From positions 1 to 5,796 of the forward strand of contig CAJLWS010000103.1 in assembly GCA_905210385.1 (NCBI GenBank): a stretch of 5,796 nt of DNA, in the 5' to 3' direction. Position numbers and translations under genes: made by a program. The DNA comes from an uncultured Eubacteriales bacterium (GTDB taxonomy: Bacteria > Bacillota > Clostridia > Oscillospirales > Oscillospiraceae). The stretch's first letter is position 1. Every line of letters starts with the position of its first letter. Below the pieces are notes generated by a model that had not been told where the DNA came from, did no database searches, and saw nothing but the letters and a program-made list of their open reading frames with translations. Shown here piece after piece: positions 1 to 5,485 of this stretch.

Positions 1-575
1 CCTGCCGTGTCGAGGAACACCATGTCGTTTCCATGCCGCACGGCGTGCTGCACGGCGGCCTTGGCGATGTCCACCGGGTTGGCCTGACCCATCTGGAAGA
101 CGGGGATGTCCAGCTGTCCGCCCACCACCTCCAGCTGCTGGATGGCGGCGGGACGGTAGATATCGCAGGCCACCAGCAGCGGGCGCTTGCCCTGCTTCTT
201 CATCAGCCCGGCCAGCTTTGCCCCGTTGGTGGTCTTGCCTGCCCCCTGCAGGCCCACCAGCATGACGACGGTGGGCGGGGTGGAGGAAATCTTCAGCTTG
301 CTGTCGCCGCCCCCCATAAGGGCGGTGAGTTCCTCGTTGACGATCTTGACGATCATCTGAGCGGGGGTGAGGGATTCCATCACATCGGTACCCACTGCCC
401 GTTCCGAGACGGAGGCGATGAAGTTTTTGACCACCTTGAAGTTGACGTCCGCTTCCAGCAGGGCCATTTTAATTTCCTTCATGGCCTGCTTCACGTCGGA
501 CTCGGACAGGCGGCCCTTGCCCCGCAGCCGCTTAAAGGTGGCGGCAAGCTTTTCGGTTAAACTTTCAAATGCCAT
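1..575 (-). CDS. ffh: Signal recognition particle protein Ffh (SRP54), N-terminal part, cut by window edge
   Basis: Ffh is the SRP GTPase: with the 4.5S/scRNA it binds signal peptides on nascent chains and docks with FtsY at the membrane. I translated the minus strand from the ATG at 573-575, giving 191 complete codons before the edge. It starts MAFESLTEKLAATFKRLRGK, a typical four-helix N domain (about residues 1-95). The G domain begins with the P-loop GLQGAGKTT (108-116), then the DIYRPAA motif (138-144), and the sequence stops inside the G3 motif DTAG (189 onward). The rest of the G domain and the methionine-rich M domain lie outside the window. The start is four bases after the ylxM stop, and its Shine-Dalgarno AGGAG lies inside the last codons of ylxM, so the two genes are likely translationally coupled. 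Truncation is due only to the window edge. Identification is very secure. Confidence 0.97.
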   Translation of the reverse strand, partial: MAFESLTEKLAATFKRLRGKGRLSESDVKQAMKEIKMALLEADVNFKVVKNFIASVSERAVGTDVMESLTPAQMIVKIVNEELTALMGGGDSKLKISSTPPTVVMLVGLQGAGKTTNGAKLAGLMKKQGKRPLLVACDIYRPAAIQQLEVVGGQLDIPVFQMGQANPVDIAKAAVQHAVRHGNDMVFLDTA

Positions 576-579
576 TTGG

Positions 580-951
580 TTACTCCTGCTTGAGCTTGGC
601 GGTGTTTTCCTTGATGATACGTCCGATCTCGTCCAGGCTCTCATCCCGGTAGCTGCGCTCGTTGACCATCTGGAGCAGCCGGTCCGCCGCCTGGTCGATG
701 GCCTCGATTTGCCCCCGGGTCTGGAAGTACCGGCGGATGATGTGGGTCTTGTCCTCAATCTCCGTCATAGCCGCTTCCGCCCGGACGATGACGTCCCGGA
801 CGCCCTGGCGGGAGATGCCGTAGTTCTCCGCAATCTCGGCCAGGGAGAGGTCCTCGTTGTAGTAGAGGTCGTAGAATTCCTTCTGGCGGTCGGTGAGCAG
901 ATCGCCATAAAAATCGAAGAGCATGGCCATGCGGTATGCCTGGTTCTTCAT
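580..951 (-). CDS. ylxM: YlxM family SRP accessory DNA/RNA-binding protein (UPF0122)
   Basis: A 123-residue protein of the YlxM/UPF0122 family, a small sigma-70 region-4-like helix-turn-helix protein nearly always encoded just upstream of ffh in Firmicutes. The family start is recognisable (MKNQAYRMAMLFDFYGDLLT), followed by a helical stretch and an HTH around residues 35-60 (SLAEIAENYGISRQGVRDV). The C-terminal half (about 65-123) is charged and probably helical. In streptococci YlxM has been reported as an accessory factor influencing Ffh and the SRP RNA; that is family knowledge, not visible here. Start ATG 949-951 is preceded by GGGGGTGA (958-965 on the plus strand) at a good distance, and the upstream sequence is non-coding. 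It forms an operon with ffh, four bases downstream. The length is normal for the family. Confidence 0.95.
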   Translation of the reverse strand: MKNQAYRMAMLFDFYGDLLTDRQKEFYDLYYNEDLSLAEIAENYGISRQGVRDVIVRAEAAMTEIEDKTHIIRRYFQTRGQIEAIDQAADRLLQMVNERSYRDESLDEIGRIIKENTAKLKQE

Positions 952-972
952 CTCTGGTCACCCCCACAAGAT

Positions 973-1020
973 GTTGTGTAAAGCTAGCGGGCTTTACAAC
1001 GTTGTTGACTATATCACAAC
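973..1020. promoter_or_regulatory. Clustered GTTGT/ACAAC dyads over the ylxM start site and 5' leader
   Basis: Four copies of the pentamer GTTGT alternate in orientation: 973-977 forward, 996-1000 reverse, 1001-1005 forward, 1016-1020 reverse. They make three overlapping inverted repeats. The first is GTTGTGTAAAGC (973-984) against GCTTTACAAC (991-1000) with a two-base bulge, which would form a hairpin at the 5' end of the ylxM transcript. The second is the perfect 10-bp palindrome ACAACGTTGT (996-1005) on the predicted start site. The third is GTTGTTGA (1001-1008) against TCACAAC (1014-1020), which spans the -10 box. The pattern could be a repressor operator, a stabilising 5' hairpin, or both. 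No regulator is identified. Confidence 0.5.
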
Positions 1021-1036
1021 TGGGGAAACTTGTCAA
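1008..1036 (-). promoter_or_regulatory. Sigma-A promoter of ylxM-ffh
   Basis: Reading the minus strand, TTGACA (1036-1031) is followed after exactly 17 bases by TATAGT (1013-1008), a perfect -35 and a five-of-six -10. Transcription would start near 1001, about 50 bases before the ylxM ATG. This is the best promoter match in the window and fits a strongly expressed housekeeping operon. It lies 17 bases downstream of the large inverted repeat at 1053-1096. Confidence 0.85.
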
Positions 1037-1052
1037 GGGCAAAAATGAAGTT

Positions 1053-1096
1053 TTCCCTGGGAAATGGCAGCTACATAGCTGCCATTTCCCAGGGAA
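1053..1096. repeat. Perfect 21-bp-arm inverted repeat, possible terminator of the XRE gene
   Basis: Bases 1053-1073 are exactly the reverse complement of 1076-1096, with only CA between them. Each outer end is itself a near-palindrome (TTCCCTGGGAA at 1053-1063 and TTCCCAGGGAA at 1086-1096). It lies between the XRE gene stop (1185) and the ylxM promoter, both on the minus strand, so an RNA hairpin here would end the XRE transcript. The fit to an intrinsic terminator is imperfect. Reading the minus strand, the stem is followed by AAC and a broken tract TTCATTTTT rather than an immediate T run. It may instead be a dispersed palindromic repeat element. A smaller GC-rich dyad (GGCGGC 1097-1102, GCCGCC 1117-1122) lies beside it. 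Confidence 0.8.
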
Positions 1097-1184
1097 GGCG
1101 GCGGCCGAAGGCAGGAGCCGCCCCGGAGCAATGCCTGGAGCGATCCCTGCAGCGGTCAAAATGGGATGATGACGTCCAATAACC

Positions 1185-1622
1185 TCACTGGAAGGTGTCG
1201 TCCTCCAGGGCCTCATTGGCACTGTTGACGGTCTCCACCGGGTCCTGGAAAGATTGAAACGCCCCGTAGCTGAGTACCACGAGCAGGAGATTGACCACCA
1301 CAATGGCGGCCAGGATGCCCAGTACCAGCCGGAGGATGAACCGTCCCCGGCGGTTGCGGATGGCCAGCTGCTCGTTGATCCGGGCCAGCTGGTCGGCCAG
1401 ATCGTTCCGGCTTTCCCCGTCCTCCGGGATATCCGCCCCAAGCAGTTGGCCCACGGTGGTGTCCAGCACTTCCGCCAGCCGGATGAGCAGCTCCGCGTCG
1501 GGCACCGACAGGCCTTTCTCCCATTTGGATACGGTCTGCCGCACCACATGGAGCCGGGCGGCCAGCTCCTCCTGGGTCATGCCCCTGGCTTTACGCAGGG
1601 CCTTTAGATTTTCAGAAAACAT
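1185..1622 (-). CDS. XRE-family HTH regulator with one C-terminal transmembrane helix
   Basis: A 145-residue protein. Residues 5-61 form a Cro/C1-type helix-turn-helix domain (MTQEELAARLHVVRQTVSKW at 15-34, then a third-helix region with PDAELLIRLAEVLDTTVGQLL). A charged linker (65-94, with RNRRGR just before the membrane) leads to one strongly hydrophobic helix at about 95-118, then a short polar tail (119-145). By the positive-inside rule the DNA-binding domain faces the cytoplasm and the tail faces outward. Such membrane-tethered XRE proteins are common in Clostridia, mostly without known targets. Start ATG 1620-1622 is preceded by AAAGGAGG (1639-1632) nine or so bases away. It stands alone between the ylxM operon and the divergent ymfF operon, with its own promoter and a dyad over the -35, suggesting autoregulation. 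The function beyond DNA binding is unknown. Confidence 0.88.
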   Translation of the reverse strand: MFSENLKALRKARGMTQEELAARLHVVRQTVSKWEKGLSVPDAELLIRLAEVLDTTVGQLLGADIPEDGESRNDLADQLARINEQLAIRNRRGRFILRLVLGILAAIVVVNLLLVVLSYGAFQSFQDPVETVNSANEALEDDTFQ

Positions 1623-1648
1623 GATTGCAAACCTCCTTTGCGTGGGCC

Positions 1649-1677
1649 ATGATAGCAGAAAAGGCCCGTTGCGGCAA
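1649..1677 (-). promoter_or_regulatory. Probable sigma-A promoter of the XRE regulator
   Basis: On the minus strand TTGCCG (1677-1672) is followed after 17 bases by TATCAT (1654-1649). The -35 matches four of six positions and the -10 five of six. The start would fall near 1642, leaving a leader of about 20 bases that begins just before the AAAGGAGG ribosome binding site. A weaker alternative -10-like TAAAAT lies further upstream near 1710-1720 but has no convincing -35. Confidence 0.55.
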
Positions 1678-1684
1678 GCAACGG
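1666..1684. promoter_or_regulatory. Operator-like dyad over the XRE promoter -35 box
   Basis: CCGTTGC (1666-1672) and GCAACGG (1678-1684) form a perfect 7-bp inverted repeat around a 5-base centre GGCAA. The 19-bp site covers the predicted -35 element of the XRE gene, and its size and symmetry suit an XRE dimer. Autorepression by the adjacent gene product is the simplest inference. No second copy was noticed in the window. Confidence 0.4.
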
Positions 1685-1745
1685 CGGTTCACATAGGTAG
1701 GGCGGAGGGAAAATTTTAAGATTTTGTGTACAGGGAAAAAAGAGG

Positions 1746-1774
1746 GTGCCAAGCGGAGAAAATGATGGTATAAT
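1746..1774 (+). promoter_or_regulatory. Extended -10 sigma-A promoter of the ymfF-ymfH-lgt operon
   Basis: The perfect -10 TATAAT (1769-1774) is preceded by TGG, giving an extended -10 (TGn). Seventeen bases upstream is a weak -35, GTGCCA (1746-1751). An A-rich stretch (1736-1741, AAAAAA) just upstream could act as an UP element. Transcription would begin near 1781 and leave a leader of about 73 bases before the GTG at 1854. The promoter is divergent from that of the XRE gene, roughly 95 bp away. Confidence 0.75.
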
Positions 1775-1802
1775 GCCTATGTTTGAAGACAGCAGAAACC
1801 AG

Positions 1803-1831
1803 GCGGAATGCTTCCCCTGGGGGAAGACCGC
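1803..1831 (+). promoter_or_regulatory. Structured 5' leader hairpin upstream of ymfF-like gene
   Basis: CTTCCCC (1811-1817) pairs perfectly with GGGGAAG (1820-1826), and GCGG (1803-1806) can pair with CCGC (1828-1831) across small internal asymmetry. The hairpin ends ten bases before the AGGAGG ribosome binding site (1841-1846) and leaves it open. There is no T run, so it is not an intrinsic terminator. It may simply stabilise the messenger, or it may be a target for post-transcriptional control. Confidence 0.4.
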
Positions 1832-1853
1832 GAAATCATGAGGAGGATCTGAA

Positions 1854-3137
1854 GTGGAGAGATCCCATAAAATTTTGTCGGATGGGGTTGAACTGGTGGT
1901 ATGCCGGTCCGACCAATTCAAGACGGGGCTGATCAGCGCCACCCTGGCCGCACCCCTGTGCCGGGAGACGGCGACGGCTTATGCTTTGACTCCGGATGTG
2001 CTGTATCGGGGAAGCCGGCAGTATCCAGACATGGAGTGTCTGTCGGCGGCTACAGACCAGCTGTATGGCGCCGCCTTGGGTCCTGCAGTGCGGCAGCGGG
2101 GGGAGAACCAGTGCATCAGCCTTTTGTGCAGTTTCATCGACGACCGGTACGCGTTGGATGGAATGGCTGTTCTGGAACCTGCTGTCCAGCTGCTGGGAGA
2201 GGTTTTGCTGAACCCAGCGGTGGAGGATGGGATATTTCGAGAGGATTATGTGCAAGGGGAAGGATCCAACCTGGCCGATGAGATTAACGCCCGGGTGAAT
2301 GACAAGCGGGGCTGGTCCATCTTTCGGTTGACCCAGGAGATGTGCGCTGGAGAGGCCTATGCTCTGGACAAACTGGGAGATGCGGATGAGGCACTGCACA
2401 TGAGTCCAGGCAGGTTATGGGACGCTTATCAGAAACTGATGGGCAGCTCTCGGGTGGTCTTCTACTATGGGGGCTCGGCCAGTCCGGACCGGGTGGAGGA
2501 GGCGGTGCTGCAGTCCTTTCAGCCGCTGCTTTACGACAGGCAGGTTCAACTGCCCTGCCAGGTGGTGGCCAGGCCGGATCATCCGGTGCGCCGGGTAACT
2601 GAGGAGATGGACGTGACCCAGGGCAAGTTGGCCATGGGCTTTCGGACCGGCGGAGTGACCATGGGTCATCCCCTCTATCCGGCGCTGCTGGTGTGCAACG
2701 CGCTGTATGGCGGGACAGCCCACTCCAAACTGTTCCGGAACGTCCGAGAGAAGCTCAGCCTGTGCTACTTCGCTTCCTCCATGCTGGACACCATTAAAGG
2801 ACTGATGGTGGTGTCTTCCGGCGTGGAATTCGTAGATTTTGACCGGGCGGAGCAGGCCATTCTGGATCAGCTGGAGGCAGTGCGTCGCGGAGAGTTCACC
2901 AGTGAGGAACACACCGCAGCGATACGCGCGGTGATCAATGGCCTGGTCAGCCGCAAGGACAGCCAAGGCCAGATGGAGGATGACTGCGTGACCCAACTGC
3001 TCGCCTGCAGCCAGTGGACCGATCCGAAAAAGTTGGCAAAGGATGTGGAGCGGGTGACGCCCCAACAGGTTTCCCAGATGGCCCAAATAATCGAACTGGA
3101 CACGGTTTACCGACTGACCGGAAGGGAGGGAGCGTAA
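1854..3137 (+). CDS. ymfF: M16 family peptidase-like protein, YmfF type (no zinc-binding motif)
   Basis: A 427-residue protein with the two-half layout of M16B (insulinase/processing-peptidase-like) proteins, resembling Bacillus YmfF. Where active members carry HxxEH it has LTPDVLYRGS (45-54), so no metal site can form. The C-terminal half keeps the family R/Y substrate-binding motif: RNVREKLSLCY at 295-305, with R298 and Y305. It is therefore probably the non-catalytic partner of the next gene. Databases label this family as associated with EF-P 5-aminopentanol modification, from B. subtilis work; the mechanism is unclear and transfer of that role to this organism is inference. The start is GTG 1854 with an ideal AGGAGG (1841-1846) seven bases upstream. 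It has no signal peptide or membrane helix, so it is cytoplasmic. It is the first gene of the operon, one base before the next start. Confidence 0.9.
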   Translation: MERSHKILSDGVELVVCRSDQFKTGLISATLAAPLCRETATAYALTPDVLYRGSRQYPDMECLSAATDQLYGAALGPAVRQRGENQCISLLCSFIDDRYALDGMAVLEPAVQLLGEVLLNPAVEDGIFREDYVQGEGSNLADEINARVNDKRGWSIFRLTQEMCAGEAYALDKLGDADEALHMSPGRLWDAYQKLMGSSRVVFYYGGSASPDRVEEAVLQSFQPLLYDRQVQLPCQVVARPDHPVRRVTEEMDVTQGKLAMGFRTGGVTMGHPLYPALLVCNALYGGTAHSKLFRNVREKLSLCYFASSMLDTIKGLMVVSSGVEFVDFDRAEQAILDQLEAVRRGEFTSEEHTAAIRAVINGLVSRKDSQGQMEDDCVTQLLACSQWTDPKKLAKDVERVTPQQVSQMAQIIELDTVYRLTGREGA

Positions 3138-3138
3138 G

Positions 3139-4425
3139 GTGCAGCGTTTGGAATATCCCACATTGCGAGAGACAGTATACTCCCATAAGCTGCCCAACGG
3201 CCTGCGGGTGATCGTGATCAAACGTGCGGAATATAGTAAACAGTTTGCCTTTTTTGCCACCCGGTATGGGGGGATGGACCTGCGCTTCCAAGGTGGGGAT
3301 GGAGGCGGATGGGTGGACACGCCTGCGGGGATTGCCCATTTTCTGGAGCACAAGATGTTTGACACCGAGGACGGGAGCGCATTGGAGATTCTGGCGGCCA
3401 ACGGTGCGGTGGACAACGCATTCACTGCCGCCCACATTACTGGCTATTTTTTCGAGGGCACCCAGGGGTTTGAGGAGAACTTGCGTACCCTGTTGGGTTT
3501 CGTTTCCGTGCCCTACTTCACTCGGGAGAGTGTGGCCAAGGAGCAGGGGATTATTGCCCAGGAAATCCGCATGTGCGAGGATGACCCGGAAAACGTGGTC
3601 TACTATCAACTGCTGGAGTCCATGTATGCCCACAACCCGATCCGCAATCCGGTGGTGGGTACTGTGGAGTCCATTGCTGGGCTAACTCCGGAAATCCTCT
3701 ATGAATGCCACAGGGCATTCTACCGCCCAGGGAATATGGTGCTGTGTGTAGCTGGCGATGTGGATCCGGAGAGGGTGGCCGCCGCCGCGGAGGAGATTCT
3801 GCCCAGGGAATTCTCTTCCGCAGTTCGGGTGGATTTGGGTCAGCCGGAGCCAAAAGGAGTGGTGCGCTCCTACGTTCAGCGGAGGATGTCCGTGGCATCA
3901 CCCCTATTTGAGGTGGGCTTTAAAGGGGAGCCAGCTCCGGAGGGGAGCAGGCTGCGCCAGGAGCTGGTGGCTCAGCTGACCTGCGACGTGCTGCTGGGCC
4001 CCTCGGCGCCGCTGTACCGGAAGCTATATGAGCAGGGGTTGATCAACGGCTCCTTCGACGGCTTTTACGACGCCGCGCCGGGCTGTGCGCATATCATGGC
4101 AGGAGGGGAAAGCCGGGATCCTCACCGGGTGATGGAAGAGATCGTGAAAGAGGCACAGCGCCTGGTTAAGGGGGGGGTGGACGGCCAGCTATGGGACCGC
4201 TTGAAGCGGGCAGCCTATGGAAGTATGGTTCGTCGGCTCAACTCATTGGAAAATACCTGCATCGACCTGGCCCAGTCCTATTTTGAAGGGGACGACTACC
4301 TGCGATTCCCCGAGTTGTTCCAGAGTATTGAGCCGGAGGATGTTCAGCGGCTGCTGGAACGGTGGTGTACCCAGGAGCGTGCCAGCCTGTCGGTGATTCT
4401 CCCTGTGGACGGAATGTCGGAATAA
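3139..4425 (+). CDS. ymfH: M16 family zinc metallopeptidase, YmfH type (catalytic subunit)
   Basis: A 428-residue M16B peptidase. The inverted zinc motif HFLEH is at 67-71 (ligands H67 and H71, catalytic base E70). The downstream stretch EQGIIAQEIRMCEDDP (135-150) supplies the probable third ligand E142 and conserved E135, at the spacing usual in the family. In the C-terminal half, the position of the R/Y pair reads YRKLYEQGLING (293-304), with Y297 and G304, so the substrate-binding pair is absent. It complements the previous protein, and the two probably act as a cytoplasmic heterodimer. The start is GTG 3139, one base after the ymfF stop, with GGGAGGG (3124-3130) inside the end of ymfF; this implies coupled translation and stoichiometric production. 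The substrate is unknown. Related B. subtilis YmfH is annotated with EF-P modification. Confidence 0.92.
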   Translation: MQRLEYPTLRETVYSHKLPNGLRVIVIKRAEYSKQFAFFATRYGGMDLRFQGGDGGGWVDTPAGIAHFLEHKMFDTEDGSALEILAANGAVDNAFTAAHITGYFFEGTQGFEENLRTLLGFVSVPYFTRESVAKEQGIIAQEIRMCEDDPENVVYYQLLESMYAHNPIRNPVVGTVESIAGLTPEILYECHRAFYRPGNMVLCVAGDVDPERVAAAAEEILPREFSSAVRVDLGQPEPKGVVRSYVQRRMSVASPLFEVGFKGEPAPEGSRLRQELVAQLTCDVLLGPSAPLYRKLYEQGLINGSFDGFYDAAPGCAHIMAGGESRDPHRVMEEIVKEAQRLVKGGVDGQLWDRLKRAAYGSMVRRLNSLENTCIDLAQSYFEGDDYLRFPELFQSIEPEDVQRLLERWCTQERASLSVILPVDGMSE

Positions 4426-4444
4426 AAAGAAAGAGGACGAGAGC

Positions 4445-5485
4445 ATGACCAATGTTGTGACCTTTCCAGGTCTTGGCCTGGAATTTGAGCTGAACCGGGT
4501 AGCCTTTACCCTGTTTGGAAAGGAAATTTACTGGTATGGTGTCATTATCGCCTGCGGTTTCCTGCTGGCGGTTCTGTTCTGCTATCGGTGGGCATATAAG
4601 TTCGGGGTGGACAGGGAAAAGCTGATGGATATGCTGTTTTTTGCGGTGCCTGCCTGCATCATCGGAGCCCGGGCCTATTATGTGATCTTCCATCCATCTA
4701 CCTGCTTCAATGCGGACGGCTCCTTCAGCCTGTACAACACGATTGCCATCTGGGACGGTGGGCTGGCGATCTATGGGGCCATCATCATGGCGGTGGTCAC
4801 GGTGGCTGTTTACTGCAAGGTGCGTCATCAGTCTTTCTGGGACTATGCGGACATCGGCTGCTACGGCGTGATCATTGGGCAGATGATCGGCCGGTGGGGC
4901 AACTTCATGAATGTGGAGGCCTTCGGCGGGGTGACCGATCTGCCTTGGCGTATGTGCTCAGAGTCCATCGCCAACTACCTGTGGAACCATGGCTACGCGG
5001 ATGCGGAGGTCTACCAGCAGGTGCTAGACGGCACCCTGGGGGTACATCCCACCTTCTTCTATGAGTCCATGTGGAACCTGTTGGGGCTTATCCTGCTTAT
5101 CCTGTTAGCCAGGAAGGGCAGGAAGTTCAGCGGACAGATCTTCCTGTGTTACGTGATCTGGTATGGCGTGGGCCGCACGGTCATCGAGGGGCTGCGCACC
5201 GACAGCCTGTACTTCTTCGGCACTGCTCTGCGCACTTCTCAACTAGTGGGCATCCTGTCTGCCGCTGCGGCGCTGGTGTTGCTCATCCTCCGGGCCAGGA
5301 CCGCCGGTCCGGCCACACCTCCCCTGCCCAAGCCAGGGGGGGAAGCTGTTTCGGTTGCCGTGATCGGCAGCGAGGGGACGGAACCCTCTGAGGGCGCCCC
5401 TATCGACTCTGCCCAGGGGGAGGAGCCTGCCGCCCCCGGCCGGGAGGACGGCGGGGAGGACGACAGCCATGGCCGCCCGGTTTGA
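4445..5485 (+). CDS. lgt: Phosphatidylglycerol-prolipoprotein diacylglyceryl transferase Lgt
   Basis: Lgt transfers diacylglycerol from phosphatidylglycerol to the lipobox cysteine of prolipoproteins, the first step of lipoprotein maturation, within the cytoplasmic membrane. The signature GRWGNFMNVEAFG is at 149-161 and matches the family pattern at every fixed position, with R150 and E158 corresponding to essential residues. R244 and E248 in GVGRTVIEGLR match the second essential pair. IYWYGVIIACGF (28-39) and IWDGGLAIYGA (102-112) are further family motifs; Tyr in place of the E. coli His in the latter is usual for Firmicutes. About seven hydrophobic segments lie between 29 and 283. Residues 284-346 are an extra Pro/Gly/Glu-rich, mostly acidic tail beyond the usual family end. 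The ATG at 4445 has AGAGGA (4432-4437) seven bases upstream, 19 bases after ymfH. Its end overlaps the next gene. Confidence 0.96.
   Translation: MTNVVTFPGLGLEFELNRVAFTLFGKEIYWYGVIIACGFLLAVLFCYRWAYKFGVDREKLMDMLFFAVPACIIGARAYYVIFHPSTCFNADGSFSLYNTIAIWDGGLAIYGAIIMAVVTVAVYCKVRHQSFWDYADIGCYGVIIGQMIGRWGNFMNVEAFGGVTDLPWRMCSESIANYLWNHGYADAEVYQQVLDGTLGVHPTFFYESMWNLLGLILLILLARKGRKFSGQIFLCYVIWYGVGRTVIEGLRTDSLYFFGTALRTSQLVGILSAAAALVLLILRARTAGPATPPLPKPGGEAVSVAVIGSEGTEPSEGAPIDSAQGEEPAAPGREDGGEDDSHGRPV

Noticed and set aside
367..981. Plus-strand frame of 204 codons opposite ffh and ylxM
   Set aside because: Antisense to two recognisable genes, with no ribosome binding site or domain pattern.
936..1169. 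Plus-strand frame of 77 codons across the ylxM promoter and the large palindrome
   Set aside because: It has no ribosome binding site, lies antisense to a clear promoter and repeat, and its FPGKWQL/CHFPGK repetition is only the palindrome read through.
755..1549. Long minus-strand frame of 264 codons running through ylxM, the intergenic region and the XRE gene
   Set aside because: It is out of frame with two well-supported genes, crosses a promoter and a palindrome, and is rich in Trp/Ser/Arg as expected for a shadow frame of GC-rich DNA.
1803..1831. Leader hairpin as an intrinsic terminator or known riboswitch
   Set aside because: No T run follows, and the 73-base leader is too short and lacks the conserved core of any riboswitch class I recognise.
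1838..1852. Four-codon upstream reading frame ATG-AGG-AGG-ATC-TGA overlapping the ymfF ribosome binding site
   Set aside because: It has no ribosome binding site of its own and consists mostly of the Shine-Dalgarno sequence, so it is most likely incidental.
2415..3633. Minus-strand frames of 228-340 codons opposite the M16 genes
   Set aside because: Both sense-strand M16 genes have family motifs and ribosome binding sites; the antisense frames have neither and show His/Pro/Arg-rich shadow composition.
4751..4780. Possible loss of an essential His in Lgt (Tyr110 at the position of E. coli His103)
   Set aside because: Tyr at this position is usual in Firmicutes Lgt, and all other essential residues are present, so the enzyme is expected to be active.
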